Counted from the stretch's first letter, positions 1 to 9,642 are shown. The stretch: DNA of 64,000 bases from JAVBLP01 sp031553505 (GCA_031553505.1 JAVBLP010000016.1:20011-84010), one strand, 5' to 3'. Translations and numbers: made by a program. The notes: generated by a model from the letters alone, not told the origin.

Positions 1-2
1 AA

Positions 3-3000
3 GCGGAAGCAAATATGGAAAAAGGCGACTTTTTCCAGTCCGAAAAAGATTTTGACATTGCTTTAGGGCTTGAGCCGGATAACGGCGGGGCGTACGTAAA
101 ACGCGCGCTTCTTTTTATAAAGACGGGCGATAATGAAAAAGCCTTGCAGGATATTGACGAGGCGTTAAGCATAGACGCAAATAACCCGCTGGGATATTTA
201 TATAAAGGCGTTGTCTTCAGGAACATGGGCAGGTTTCCGGAATCTTTAAAGAATTATGATACCGCTTTACGCATGATTACCGGCAAAGAAAAAGAAGGAA
301 TAGACAAATCTCTTTTTGATTTCAAAGATTATTACCTTTCCCAGACCGAAACTATCAATGAACTGCGCCGCGATATGGATAATCTCCAGAAAAAGCTGAA
401 AAACTATGAAAAAACAGATAAAAACTCCGATGCGGAAACTTTAGCCGCAGTTAAAAAAAGCAGGAAAGAAGCCACTCAGTATCTTGCCTATTCAGCCGAA
501 GACAGCAAAGACGCCGCGAAAGTTGCCGAAAACCCCGCGCAGGAATATAAAAAAGAAGGTAAGGCGATGGTTGCCGCGCCGCCGGAAGAACAGCTGGCCG
601 CGCCCGTTGAAAACAAAGATGAAAATAAACAGCAGGCTAATAATTTAAAACAGCCGGGTTTGCCTGAAGAAAAAAAGTCTTATATGAAAGAGTTTTTTGA
701 AGGGATTGAAGTCTCTGAAGAAGAGCCAAATCCCGCGAAATCTGAACTTCTTTCCGGCTTGAGGGCAAAACTCAGCGGTTTGGACGAAATCTTAAATAAA
801 GCAAAAGAAAGCAGCGCAAAACCTGTCGGAAAAAAGAAACTAAAAACGAAAAAAGAAACCGTCATGAAAGAAGAACCCAAACAGGAAGAAGAACCTGCGG
901 AAACAGAAATAAAACCGCCGGAACCTGCGCAGGAGGCAATAATCCCAAAACCGGAAGAGCCAAAACAAACTGAAACAGCGACGCTTAAAGAAATTAAAAA
1001 AGAAGAAAATATACAGCAACAGCCTGAACCCGCAGCCGAACCTGTCCTGGAAATTAAAGAAGAAGAAATTTTACCGGAGCAAACAGCGCTCGCGGCAGAG
1101 ACTGAAAAAGCAAATGAAAGTGCTCCCGAACTAAAAACTGAAGAAGCAGCAAAAGAGAATATTAAAGAAGAATCTAAAACGAAAGAAAAAAAAGAAGAGC
1201 CGAAGATTGAAGAATCTCCTGTACCTCCGCCGCCTCCCGTAAAAAAGGATTTTTCAAATATAACAACTTTTGGCGAAGCTTTTGAAGCTATTGAAACCGA
1301 GCCCGATAACTATAAACATTACCTAAAGAGGGCGGCTTTGTACGAACGCAAAAAAGAGTTTAAAAAAGCGGAAGACGATTATAAAAAAGCGCAGGAACTT
1401 ACCGGAGGCAAAGATAATTCCGTTTTGCTGCCTCTCGCGGCTCTGTACCAGGCAGAAAATAAAGAAAAAGAAACTCTCGGCATTTACGGTAAAATTCTTG
1501 AAAATGACCCTGAAAATACGGATATTTTTTTGAAAAAGGCCGAGATTTACTCTTCGCTTAATAATGATGAAGAGTTTTTGAAAGCTGTCGGCAGCGTTAT
1601 TGAAACAGACAGTAATAATCCGCAGGCTTACGTTATGAGGGCGGAGCATTACGCGTCAAAAAATGAATTTAAAAAAGCTCTGGAAGACGTTAATAAAGTT
1701 TTATCTTTAAAGCCCGACAATGCCAGCGTTTTTTACTTCAGGGGCTTTATCAATTACTCTTTGAAAGATTATGACGGCTGTTTTAATGATATGAAAAAAG
1801 CTTCGGATTTAAAGTCCGAAGAGCCGGAAATAAGCAGGTATTTGGGTATATGCAGTTTTAAAAAAGCAAAATACGCGGATGCCGTTAAGTTTTTTACGGA
1901 AGCGGTTGAAAAAGGTTTCCGGGATGAGGAAGTTTTCGCGGGTAAGGCGGAATCTGAATTTATCGAAGGCGATTTTGACAAGGCAATAGAAGATATGTCG
2001 AAAGCGATAGATTTAAACTCAAAAAAATATGATTATTACCTTATCAGGGGCGATTCTTACGCCAAAAAAGGAATCTTTGAAAAAGCATATAAAGATTATG
2101 AGAAAGTTTCTAAACTGAATCCTGCCGATGAGGCGTTTGCGCTTAAACTGGCTGATTTTCTTTTTGATAACGGCAAATATGCTATTGCCGCAAAAGAATA
2201 CACGAAACTTATAGAGAAAAATTCTACAAAAGCCGAACTCTTTAAAAAACGCGGCTTGTCTTACCTTAAAGCCGGAAATACAAAAGACGCGAACGACAAC
2301 TTTAATTACGCGTTAAAATTAAATCCCGATATAGACGTTCCCGTTGAAAAGCTCAAAGCGCTGGACAAGAAGGTTCCTCCGGCGGTCGCGAAACCGAAAG
2401 AGGCGGCGCAAACTGTTAAGAAAGCGGAGCCGGTTCCCGTAAAAGAAAAACAGGCTTTGCCTGTACAGCCCGTAAAACCTAAAGAAATTGTGCCTGAACC
2501 AAAAAAACAAGAAAATGCAGATATTCTGGCTAAGGAAAGAGAAAAGAAGGTTTTGGAAAAGCTGAAAATTGCAGAAGAAGTTAAGCCTAAACAGGCTGAA
2601 CAGCCAAAATCTGAAGAAAAAAAGGCCGGTCCTGCGGAAACGCCGGTTGACATACTTGCCAAAGACAGGGAAAAACAGCTTCTTGAAAAGCAGCATAAAG
2701 AAGAAACACAGGCAAAAGAAGAGATTTTACCTAAAGTTAAGCCTGAAGAGAAAAAGACTGAAATCAAACAAGAAGAACATGTGAAACAGATTGATATACT
2801 TGCTCAAGAAAGGACGGTTAAACCTCTTGAACTCCAAAAACAGCCGGCTGTGAAAGAAGAAAAATCCGGCGGTTTTTTTGCGAAATTTAAAAATGCGTTC
2901 AAAAAAGAAACTAAATCTGAAACAGTTGTTGAGAAGAAAGTATTGCCCGTTCAAAGGGATATTTTGCCAAAACCTGCTCCAGCGCCTGTTAAGGCTGAAA

Positions 3001-3506
3001 TGCCAAAACCTAAACCGGCGGCGCAGAATGTTTTATCTTCCGGAGCCGCGTCAGGAGATGTCGCGTATAATAGGGCAAATCTGAATTTTAAAAATAAGAA
3101 GTTTGATGTCGCCATAGAAGAGCTTGGCAAAATACTTGACCAGGATCCTTATCACGCGCAGGCTTATATGCTCAGGGCTGATGCTTACATAGAAACAGGC
3201 GACAGCGAAAAAGCGCTCAGGGATTTAAACAGGCTTGTTGAAATTTCCCCTGCAATGCTTATTGCGTATTTTAAAAGGGCCGAAATCAATTATTCCAAAG
3301 GCGCTTTTGACGCCGCTATGGATGATTACCGCAAAGTAACGGAAATAAACCCGAGATATGCCGCGGCATATCTCGGCATTGCGAATGTTTATGTTAAAAA
3401 AGGCGATAAAGAAAACGCTATTTCAAACTACTTCCTCGCGAAAAAATACGATATTAAGTACGGCAAAGTTGCCGACACAGAAATTAAAAACCTTTCCAGC
3501 AAATAA
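3..3506 (+). CDS. Large TPR-repeat protein, 5' end cut by window
   Basis: Tetratricopeptide-repeat scaffold protein, probably a protein-interaction platform; no catalytic domain is visible. The first Met in the window is at 15, but the frame stays open upstream and the first residues read as the middle of a TPR helix, so the true start lies before the window. Three TPR blocks (about residues 1-95, 410-760 and 1030-1155, numbered from position 15) are separated by two long Lys/Glu/Pro/Ala-rich linkers. The second linker carries spaced copies of a short DILA(K/Q)(E/D)R motif (near 2515, 2649 and 2791) and ends in a weaker RDILPK copy. No membrane segment is seen in the visible part. The gene converges on queE with a 32-base gap. 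Function unknown. Confidence 0.85.
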   Translation, partial: AEANMEKGDFFQSEKDFDIALGLEPDNGGAYVKRALLFIKTGDNEKALQDIDEALSIDANNPLGYLYKGVVFRNMGRFPESLKNYDTALRMITGKEKEGIDKSLFDFKDYYLSQTETINELRRDMDNLQKKLKNYEKTDKNSDAETLAAVKKSRKEATQYLAYSAEDSKDAAKVAENPAQEYKKEGKAMVAAPPEEQLAAPVENKDENKQQANNLKQPGLPEEKKSYMKEFFEGIEVSEEEPNPAKSELLSGLRAKLSGLDEILNKAKESSAKPVGKKKLKTKKETVMKEEPKQEEEPAETEIKPPEPAQEAIIPKPEEPKQTETATLKEIKKEENIQQQPEPAAEPVLEIKEEEILPEQTALAAETEKANESAPELKTEEAAKENIKEESKTKEKKEEPKIEESPVPPPPPVKKDFSNITTFGEAFEAIETEPDNYKHYLKRAALYERKKEFKKAEDDYKKAQELTGGKDNSVLLPLAALYQAENKEKETLGIYGKILENDPENTDIFLKKAEIYSSLNNDEEFLKAVGSVIETDSNNPQAYVMRAEHYASKNEFKKALEDVNKVLSLKPDNASVFYFRGFINYSLKDYDGCFNDMKKASDLKSEEPEISRYLGICSFKKAKYADAVKFFTEAVEKGFRDEEVFAGKAESEFIEGDFDKAIEDMSKAIDLNSKKYDYYLIRGDSYAKKGIFEKAYKDYEKVSKLNPADEAFALKLADFLFDNGKYAIAAKEYTKLIEKNSTKAELFKKRGLSYLKAGNTKDANDNFNYALKLNPDIDVPVEKLKALDKKVPPAVAKPKEAAQTVKKAEPVPVKEKQALPVQPVKPKEIVPEPKKQENADILAKEREKKVLEKLKIAEEVKPKQAEQPKSEEKKAGPAETPVDILAKDREKQLLEKQHKEETQAKEEILPKVKPEEKKTEIKQEEHVKQIDILAQERTVKPLELQKQPAVKEEKSGGFFAKFKNAFKKETKSETVVEKKVLPVQRDILPKPAPAPVKAEMPKPKPAAQNVLSSGAASGDVAYNRANLNFKNKKFDVAIEELGKILDQDPYHAQAYMLRADAYIETGDSEKALRDLNRLVEISPAMLIAYFKRAEINYSKGAFDAAMDDYRKVTEINPRYAAAYLGIANVYVKKGDKENAISNYFLAKKYDIKYGKVADTEIKNLSSK

Positions 3507-3538
3507 AATACTACTTTTAGAAGTAAAGTAAAATGAGG

Positions 3539-4327
3539 TTATCTGACCTTGTAAAACTTGTGCAGTTGCGTCATCAAATGTACATTTGGCAGCGTGTTTG
3601 CGGCATAAGAGTAAAACTTGTACAGGCTGGGAAGGGGCGGTTTGTCTTTTGTCAGTGAGGGCTGCAGTATGAGATGTGTTTTCAGAGATGCTTTTTTTAT
3701 CGTTTCAACGCTTTTTTGAATGTCTTTTATTGTAGTGTTTTTTGTTATTACGCATTTTACAAAAACTTTATCTCCGGCGGTTTTAAGAAATTGAAGGTGT
3801 TTTTTCCAGAAGTTTTTATTACAGTCTTTCTCGAATTTAAAATCCATTGAAACAATATCACAAAATTTTATTACTTTTTGCGATGCTTTAGGCAGCGTGC
3901 CGTTTGTTTCAAGATACACTGAAAATCCCGCTTTTTTAAGCTCCGGCAGTAAAATTTTCAAAAAACCCTCGTGTATTAAAGGTTCGCCTCCCGTTATAGA
4001 AACCGAAGGCTTGCCAAAAACAAAAGCTTCAGAATGTTTTTTATGCAGCTGTTTTGCCTTGCTGACAATTTCTGAAACAGTCAGAAACTTTGTTTTATCG
4101 GATATGTTGACAGAATAACTTGTATCGCAGTAACTGCATTTTGCATTGCAGCCCGCAAAACGCGTAAAAATCTGCGGCATTCCGCTGTAAAGCCCTTCAC
4201 CCTGATAGGAAAAAAATATCTCATAAACAGGCGCCTTAATAGGATATTCGGGCGCGTGTATGGCAGCGGCATTTGTTATTGCCGCTTTTTTATTTTTTTT
4301 AACTGTTTTTGCTATGCCTCTTTGCAT
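3539..4327 (-). CDS. queE: 7-carboxy-7-deazaguanine synthase QueE (radical SAM)
   Basis: Converts 6-carboxy-tetrahydropterin to 7-carboxy-7-deazaguanine in the preQ0/queuosine pathway, using a [4Fe-4S] cluster and S-adenosylmethionine. The cluster motif CX3CX2C is visible as CNAKCSYC at about residues 60-67, followed by the SITGGEP motif that binds SAM. The family start FFSYQGEG sits at about residue 38, so about 33 lysine/alanine-rich residues precede the usual N-terminus. GAGGA lies just upstream of the ATG at 4327, which supports this start rather than an internal one. It is the last gene of the minus-strand run, seven bases after queC, with queD before that, giving three consecutive steps of the pathway. 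Confident call. Confidence 0.93.
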   Translation of the reverse strand: MQRGIAKTVKKNKKAAITNAAAIHAPEYPIKAPVYEIFFSYQGEGLYSGMPQIFTRFAGCNAKCSYCDTSYSVNISDKTKFLTVSEIVSKAKQLHKKHSEAFVFGKPSVSITGGEPLIHEGFLKILLPELKKAGFSVYLETNGTLPKASQKVIKFCDIVSMDFKFEKDCNKNFWKKHLQFLKTAGDKVFVKCVITKNTTIKDIQKSVETIKKASLKTHLILQPSLTKDKPPLPSLYKFYSYAANTLPNVHLMTQLHKFYKVR

Positions 4328-4334
4328 CTATTCC

Positions 4335-4988
4335 TCATTTGTTTATAGCGGGATCATTTATTTTTACTTCTTCAAAACCTTTTGCCCTCAATTTGCATGA
4401 ATCGCATTTGCCGCACGGTTTTGCAAAACCGTTATAGCATGTCCATGTATCTTTATATAGCACTCCCAGCTTTAAACCGAGTTTTATTATTCTAGCTTTA
4501 GTCATGTCAAGAATAGGCGTTTTTACTGATATTTTAGTTTTAAGCGCTTTTAAAACGCCGTTATAAGCATTTATAAACTCCGGCGTACAGTCGGGGTAAT
4601 TGGAAAAATCTACGGAATTTACTCCCGTGAATATTGAATCCGCCGCAATTGACTGGGCGTAAGACAGCGCGTAAGAAAGGAAAAGGGTGTTTCTTCCGGG
4701 TACATAGGTTGAAGGAATGTTTTTTCTTTTATCGTTTCCGGCAGGTATTTTTTTGCATTTGCTTGTTAAAGCGTCGTTTGACCACGGCAGCGATATTTTT
4801 ACTACTTTGTATTCCGCTGCGGTTTTTTTAACTATTTTTACGGCGGTTTTAATTTCTTTGCTGTGTTTTTGCCCGTAATCAAATATGAGGCAGAAACATT
4901 TATAATTTTTTGCCAAAGCATAATACAAAACGGTGGTAGAGTCTAATCCGCCGGAAAATAATATAACGGCTTTTTTTTCCTTTTTCAT
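4335..4988 (-). CDS. queC: 7-cyano-7-deazaguanine synthase QueC
   Basis: ATP-dependent enzyme that turns 7-carboxy-7-deazaguanine into preQ0. The N-terminus carries the PP-loop ATP-binding motif SGGLDSTT, and a zinc-binding cysteine cluster near the C-terminus (CGKCDSC with an upstream Cys in WTCYNG) matches the family. The frame is open to 5042, but the ATG at 4988 gives the normal N-terminus MKKEKKAVILFSGG. That ATG overlaps the queD stop in an ATGA arrangement, so I chose it and expect translational coupling. Length (about 217 residues) is typical. Confidence 0.94.
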   Translation of the reverse strand: MKKEKKAVILFSGGLDSTTVLYYALAKNYKCFCLIFDYGQKHSKEIKTAVKIVKKTAAEYKVVKISLPWSNDALTSKCKKIPAGNDKRKNIPSTYVPGRNTLFLSYALSYAQSIAADSIFTGVNSVDFSNYPDCTPEFINAYNGVLKALKTKISVKTPILDMTKARIIKLGLKLGVLYKDTWTCYNGFAKPCGKCDSCKLRAKGFEEVKINDPAINK

Positions 4989-5356
4989 TCTGCTGACACC
5001 GTTGCGGAAGAGGTTTCGCTCTCCCAAACTTCTATTTCGCATACTTTTGCGGTTTCTGTTTCGGCTTTTTTCAGCTCTTCAAATATAAAAGCCGCGATAT
5101 TTTCTGCGGTAGGGTTTATTTTATCAAAAGGATGCGTATCGTTTAAAAATTTATGGTCAAGATGCGCCATAATTTTATCTAAATGCGCCTTTATTTCGGT
5201 AAAATCCAAAAGCATGCCTGTTTTGTCGAGTTTTGTGCCGCAGAACGCCGCCCGGACTTTCCAGTTATGGCCGTGAAGGTTTTCACATCTGCCTTTATAC
5301 TCCCTGAGGCAATGGGCGGACGCAAAACTCTTGATTACGGAAAGTTTGTATTTCAT
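4985..5356 (-). CDS. queD: 6-carboxy-5,6,7,8-tetrahydropterin synthase QueD
   Basis: Makes 6-carboxy-tetrahydropterin from dihydroneopterin triphosphate, the first committed step toward queuosine. The zinc-binding histidines are visible in SFASAHC and LHGHNW, and the downstream motif LDHKFLND and the C-terminal EVWESETSSA stretch match the PTPS/QueD family. The Cys in the N-terminal CENLHGHNW region is the expected catalytic one. Length 123 residues is normal. It starts three bases after murI and its stop overlaps the queC start. GTP cyclohydrolase (FolE), which would feed this step, is not in the window. Confidence 0.93.
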   Translation of the reverse strand: MKYKLSVIKSFASAHCLREYKGRCENLHGHNWKVRAAFCGTKLDKTGMLLDFTEIKAHLDKIMAHLDHKFLNDTHPFDKINPTAENIAAFIFEELKKAETETAKVCEIEVWESETSSATVSAE

Positions 5357-5359
5357 GTA

Positions 5360-6184
5360 TTACTCCAAATCTATTTTTTTTGCTTTCAATATTTTTTTTG
5401 AAAAGAAACGGCTTCCTATCCTTTGGAATTTTTCGGGGTTGTCGCTTACGTAAAAGCTTATGGACGGTTTGTTTTTGGCATCCGAAAGCATATTTGTTTT
5501 TGAAAGCGTCTCTTTAACTTCTTTAGCGGTGGCGTTCGCCGAATCTATAAGCTGCACTTTATTGCCTGAAATTTTTTTGAGAGTTTCTTTTAAAAGCGGA
5601 TAATGCGTACAGCCCAAAACTAAAGTATCTATTTTTTTATCAAGAAGCGGTTTTAAATAAGTTTTGGCTATATCGTCAGTTATCTTTCCCTTGCTCCATC
5701 CTTCTTCAACAAGCGGTACAAACAGCGGGCAAGCCTGCTGGTAAACCGAAAAATCAGAAAATTTTCTGATTGCTTTTTTGTAAGAATCGCTGTTTACTGT
5801 GCCTTCGGTGCCTATGACGCCGATTTTTTTGTTTTTTGACGTTTTTACCGCTTCTTTCGCGCCCGGTTCTATAACGCCTATAACCGGAACATTTAAAGTT
5901 TTTTTGAGTTCTGAAAGCGCGAAAGCTGAAGCTGTATTACAGGCAATAACAATAAGTTTTACGTCGTTTTTCATAAGAAAAGCGGCGATATCTTTTGAAA
6001 ATTTTATAACGGTGTTTTTTGATTTTGAGCCGTAAGGGACATGGGCCGTATCTCCGAAATAAATTATATTTTCATTCGGAAGCAGCTTGTTGATGGCGGA
6101 AACTACCGTAAGCCCGCCAAAGCCTGAATCGAACACGCCGACAGGCTTATTTTTTTCCGTTTTGGATTTTGTCTTTACGCGCAT
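5360..6184 (-). CDS. murI: Glutamate racemase MurI
   Basis: Interconverts L- and D-glutamate, supplying D-Glu for peptidoglycan. Both catalytic cysteines are visible: ACNTAS (about residue 83) and LGCTHYPLL (about residue 194). The N-terminal VFDSGFGGLTV and YFGDTAHVPYG motifs are diagnostic. The ATG at 6184 is the only sensible start; it lies 38 bases inside the 3' end of the upstream amidase gene, and the first 13 residues are a lysine-rich extension. It sits between a cell-wall amidase and the queuosine genes. Confidence 0.95.
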   Translation of the reverse strand: MRVKTKSKTEKNKPVGVFDSGFGGLTVVSAINKLLPNENIIYFGDTAHVPYGSKSKNTVIKFSKDIAAFLMKNDVKLIVIACNTASAFALSELKKTLNVPVIGVIEPGAKEAVKTSKNKKIGVIGTEGTVNSDSYKKAIRKFSDFSVYQQACPLFVPLVEEGWSKGKITDDIAKTYLKPLLDKKIDTLVLGCTHYPLLKETLKKISGNKVQLIDSANATAKEVKETLSKTNMLSDAKNKPSISFYVSDNPEKFQRIGSRFFSKKILKAKKIDLE

Positions 6185-7901
6185 AGTATTTTTTTATTCC
6201 TTCGTATATTGAGTCCGCGACAGCCGCGCGGAATTTTTTGGTGTTGAGCTTTGATTCTTCGGCGTAATTGCTTAAGAAAGCGCTTTCAACAAGCACCGCC
6301 GGCATCTGTGCGCCCCTTAAAACATAGAAGCTTGCCTGTTTTGTGCCTCTGTTTGGTATCTTAAGCCTTCCGGGAGTTTCCGAAGCTATAAAACTGCAGA
6401 GTTCGGCGGAATCGTTAATATATTCATTTATCATCATTGACCATAACATTTCCTGCAGCAGAGCGCGTTTTTTTGTTGGTTTGCCTTCAAGCTCCAAAAC
6501 CGAGTTTTCCAAAGTTGCGGTCGCGGCGGCTTCGGAATCGGTGGCTTTTTCCGATAAAAAGTAAATTTCAAAACCGTTTACGCTTCTGTTAAAATTTGCG
6601 TTGCAGTGTACCGAAACAAACAAATCGGCATGGTGTTCATTTGCGATGTTTGTCCTGTCAACGAGGGGGATAAACGTATCGTCTTTTCTTGTAAGCACAA
6701 TTTCATATTCGTCATCATTGTCAAAAATCTTTTTGAGTTCGTAAACAATTTCGAGGTTTATGTCTTTTTCTTTGGTTCCGTTAGGGCCTACAGCTCCGGG
6801 GTCTTCCCCGCCGTGCCCCGCGTCTATAACAATAATCCTTCTGCGTTGAAAATCTTTGGTTTTGGATGCTGCCGCTTTTTTAGGCATAACCTCGGGCACC
6901 GTAGTGGTGTCATCTATTATTGAGTAGCTGTCATCAACTATCGCGGCGTCATATTTCACCACGGGCACGCTTGCCAAATCCTGATTGTTGGCGTCTGTTT
7001 CTACGGCTGCCACAACTTCGGTTATCTGCGCTTCGCCGTATTGTTCAACCGGCACGGCAACGGCGGATTTAATGTCATCCGGCAAAGCCGCGTATTCGTC
7101 AAGTTCAGGTATTGTTGTTTCCTTTAATGCGGTTACATCGACCGGCTTTGAGTGCTCAATATCTATGACTATCCTGTACGGATTTTTTAAAAGCATACTT
7201 TTTACTACTTTAGGGGTCTGTTGGAGATTTATTACAAATTCGGCGACTTTGCCTTTGGTTTCATAAGTTACGTCTTTAACAGCGCCGTTGTTGGGGTATA
7301 TAAAATCCCTTTGAATCTGGCCTCTGTGCACATTTAAAACCAGCGCTCCTGAAGATTTCAGAACCGTGTAAGGCAGGCGGTCTTCAAGCTGTATTACTAT
7401 TTCCGTGCTGTCGGCTTTTGTAAAGTATCTGACGGAAGCAATATTTGAACGGTGGTTTACCGTAAGGATTGAAGCGTCCTGGTTCCATGTTGTGTCGGCT
7501 TCGGCAAATTCGGCAAATTCCGTAGATTCCAGAATTTCAGGGGAAATATACAACTCATTTTTGATAAGCCTTGAAGGCATACCCATTTTTTTTGACTTTT
7601 TGCCAAATACAACTACATTACTGTCGGCTTTAATGTCTATCTTTTTGTTATTTATGCGCATCGTTACCTGGGAGCTGACAGGTTTCCACTCAAGCGTCGC
7701 ATTGTAAATTTCGGCAGCTTCCCTTATGGAAAAAAACTTTGTTTTATCCGTGATGGTATAGGCGCTTACGCCGGGCATCGCTTCGCCGTCAATGATGACG
7801 TTGATCGCGGATTGTTTAGGCGCCGCCGCTTTCGCCCCAAACGCTAAAGACGGGCAAAGTACAACCAAAGAAAGCATAAATAAAGGTATTATTTTTTTCA
7901 T
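6147..7901 (-). CDS. N-acetylmuramoyl-L-alanine amidase with copper-amine-oxidase-N-like and AMIN domains
   Basis: Secreted zinc amidase that cleaves the amide bond between MurNAc and the stem peptide, probably in daughter-cell separation. Visible order: signal peptide (residues 1-22, ending FGAKA); a copper-amine-oxidase-N1-like module (about 33-115); an AMIN domain (about 155-255), which in AmiC-type enzymes binds peptidoglycan or the septum; a Pro/Val/Asp-rich linker; and Amidase_3 (about 355-575) with zinc ligands in VIDAGHGGEDPG and SVHCNA and the catalytic-glutamate segment VLVESAFLSN. It starts two bases after the GDYXXLXY gene and overlaps murI by 38 bases. I leave the symbol blank because AmiA, AmiB and AmiC cannot be told apart here. 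Confidence 0.93.
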   Translation of the reverse strand: MKKIIPLFMLSLVVLCPSLAFGAKAAAPKQSAINVIIDGEAMPGVSAYTITDKTKFFSIREAAEIYNATLEWKPVSSQVTMRINNKKIDIKADSNVVVFGKKSKKMGMPSRLIKNELYISPEILESTEFAEFAEADTTWNQDASILTVNHRSNIASVRYFTKADSTEIVIQLEDRLPYTVLKSSGALVLNVHRGQIQRDFIYPNNGAVKDVTYETKGKVAEFVINLQQTPKVVKSMLLKNPYRIVIDIEHSKPVDVTALKETTIPELDEYAALPDDIKSAVAVPVEQYGEAQITEVVAAVETDANNQDLASVPVVKYDAAIVDDSYSIIDDTTTVPEVMPKKAAASKTKDFQRRRIIVIDAGHGGEDPGAVGPNGTKEKDINLEIVYELKKIFDNDDEYEIVLTRKDDTFIPLVDRTNIANEHHADLFVSVHCNANFNRSVNGFEIYFLSEKATDSEAAATATLENSVLELEGKPTKKRALLQEMLWSMMINEYINDSAELCSFIASETPGRLKIPNRGTKQASFYVLRGAQMPAVLVESAFLSNYAEESKLNTKKFRAAVADSIYEGIKKYYARKDKIQNGKK

Positions 7902-7903
7902 TT

Positions 7904-8467
7904 TTATTGTCTCATTTTGCTTAAGGACGCTATATGAAGTTTTTTTATCGTTGCCGTACCGAGAGAATTTATCGCAACTTCGACCGCGATATCGTTTTTA
8001 TCCCTGCTTTTTTCTATCTCTAAGCCTTTGCTTTCCTGCACAAAAAAACTTTCTATTCCATAGATTATAGTAAAGTTTGAGCCGCCAAATCCAAAAAAGG
8101 AGCTTTTGTTTTTTGCCGTCCCTTTTATAAACAATCCTTTTTTCGGGCGCGACTTATAAATATTTCCGCCTTTATGGTAGCTGCCGTCTTTGATAAGCTC
8201 TACGTACACAGTATCGTTATTGTGAAGCGGTTCATCTTCAATATAATTGCCGTAAGGGCCTAATACCCGCTGGCCTTCTTTCGGCCTGCTTATTTCGTAG
8301 TCAAGTATCACGTAATCCCCGCGGAATAAATCTCTCGGGTCAACCGGAACGACCTTAAGCATGACGGTTGTTCCGTGGCGCAGATTATACTCTTTATAAA
8401 CGGTATAAAACGCAACCGCGAAAAACCATAAAGCCATAATGATATAAAACGCTCTTTTACGATTCAT
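7904..8467 (-). CDS. GDYXXLXY domain membrane protein
   Basis: 187-residue protein with one N-terminal transmembrane segment (about residues 7-22) and a predicted extracytoplasmic domain. The family motif is clear: RDLFRGDYVILDYEIS at about residues 45-60. The biochemical role of the family is not established. It is a usual partner of DUF2157 membrane proteins, and here the start overlaps the end of the DUF2157 gene by 11 bases, so the two probably act together in the envelope. Confidence 0.85.
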   Translation of the reverse strand: MNRKRAFYIIMALWFFAVAFYTVYKEYNLRHGTTVMLKVVPVDPRDLFRGDYVILDYEISRPKEGQRVLGPYGNYIEDEPLHNNDTVYVELIKDGSYHKGGNIYKSRPKKGLFIKGTAKNKSSFFGFGGSNFTIIYGIESFFVQESKGLEIEKSRDKNDIAVEVAINSLGTATIKKLHIASLSKMRQ

Positions 8468-9629
8468 AAGTTTTTAATTCCGCGTTTATTTTTCTGCGTT
8501 TATGCTCAAAAAACAACGCAGCCGACACGAGTATTATTCCTCCCGCCAAAAAGAAGAACGAGCGGGGGAGAAGCTTCCAGAAAACGTCAAAATATTTTAC
8601 CGCGATAAAAATGATAAGCCAAAAAATCCCCAGGTTTACATAAAATGCTTCTTTTTTTACGTATCCCGCATACACCAGCGATAGTACCATGACGGCAAAA
8701 AGAAGGTTGGCGAAAATTCTAGGGATAAACGTGTGCGTTACCATAAAAAGCATAAAAACAAAAATTGCAGTTACCATATAGCTTTCTACGGCGTTATTTT
8801 TTTTTGCGGGGTTTGCAAAAAACGAAAACAGAAACATCAGAAGCGATGACAAAAGCATTATGTCCAAAGCGCGCAGATGCAGAAATTTCCAAGTTGTTAT
8901 AAAATCGAAAAAGTAAGCTTCTTTAGGGTTTGTGAAATATGAAAAAGTGATGAAAAACAGTCCGAAAAACATAATAAAAATGCCGGTTTTCTCATAAACG
9001 GCGGCTACTTTGTAAAAACCTTTTATAAACTCATTAATCTTTCCGAAACAGTAAAGAAAGATCCCTGCCGCGCAGTAAAGAACAGGCAGTGCCTTAAACA
9101 TATGTGACATATTATTGTATTGAAAGATGAAAAGGCTAAAACAAAGGGTAAAAAGTACGGATACAAGCATCGCAACGGGGCGCGAATAAAAAATATATGT
9201 AAAAGGAAGTATGGCGATAAACCAGATAAACACCAAAACATACGTTCCTTCGGAAGAGTTTATATTGTACACCTGCGCGGTAAGAAAAATAAGCGCGCCA
9301 AAAAGAATTGTGCTTAAAAAGAGCAGCGAAGCGCCAGTTTTCGGGTAATTCTTGTTTTCATATTGCAGGTAATACCCGCCTAAAGCGCAGGAAAATGTAA
9401 TGGCGGTAAGCGCTAGTACTTTTATAAATGAGGGTATTGCCTGCCAGTTTGCCGCGACAAAAAGTATGCAGCCTATGCCGGCTAAAACCGCGCCGATTGT
9501 TGAAAATGTTACGATAAGGTTTCTGGAGCTTTTTTCGGAAGAGTCTTTATCTATGTCGGAATACATCTGTTTAGCCTGCTGGCTGCTGATAAGCCCTTCT
9601 TTAAGCCATTTTTCTATGTATTTTTTCAT
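8457..9629 (-). CDS. DUF2157 multi-pass membrane protein
   Basis: 390-residue membrane protein. The first 35 residues are soluble and match the DUF2157 N-terminus (WLKEGLISSQQAKQMY); about ten hydrophobic segments follow from residue 40, and a basic C-terminal tail ends the protein. The function is unknown; its companion gene encodes a GDYXXLXY protein, as often seen. TGAGG precedes the ATG at 9629 at a suitable distance. It follows the small multidrug-resistance gene by 13 bases. Confidence 0.85.
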   Translation of the reverse strand: MKKYIEKWLKEGLISSQQAKQMYSDIDKDSSEKSSRNLIVTFSTIGAVLAGIGCILFVAANWQAIPSFIKVLALTAITFSCALGGYYLQYENKNYPKTGASLLFLSTILFGALIFLTAQVYNINSSEGTYVLVFIWFIAILPFTYIFYSRPVAMLVSVLFTLCFSLFIFQYNNMSHMFKALPVLYCAAGIFLYCFGKINEFIKGFYKVAAVYEKTGIFIMFFGLFFITFSYFTNPKEAYFFDFITTWKFLHLRALDIMLLSSLLMFLFSFFANPAKKNNAVESYMVTAIFVFMLFMVTHTFIPRIFANLLFAVMVLSLVYAGYVKKEAFYVNLGIFWLIIFIAVKYFDVFWKLLPRSFFFLAGGIILVSAALFFEHKRRKINAELKTYES

Positions 9630-9642
9630 TTTTGGTTTTGCC

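Noticed and set aside
2306..2767. Minus-strand open frames opposite the TPR protein linker
   Set aside because: They are Phe/Ser-rich shadows of Lys/Glu-rich coding sequence, with no ribosome site or recognisable domain.
5043..5359. preQ1 riboswitch in front of queDCE
   Set aside because: The genes are tightly packed behind murI; there is no leader space and no preQ1-like hairpin.
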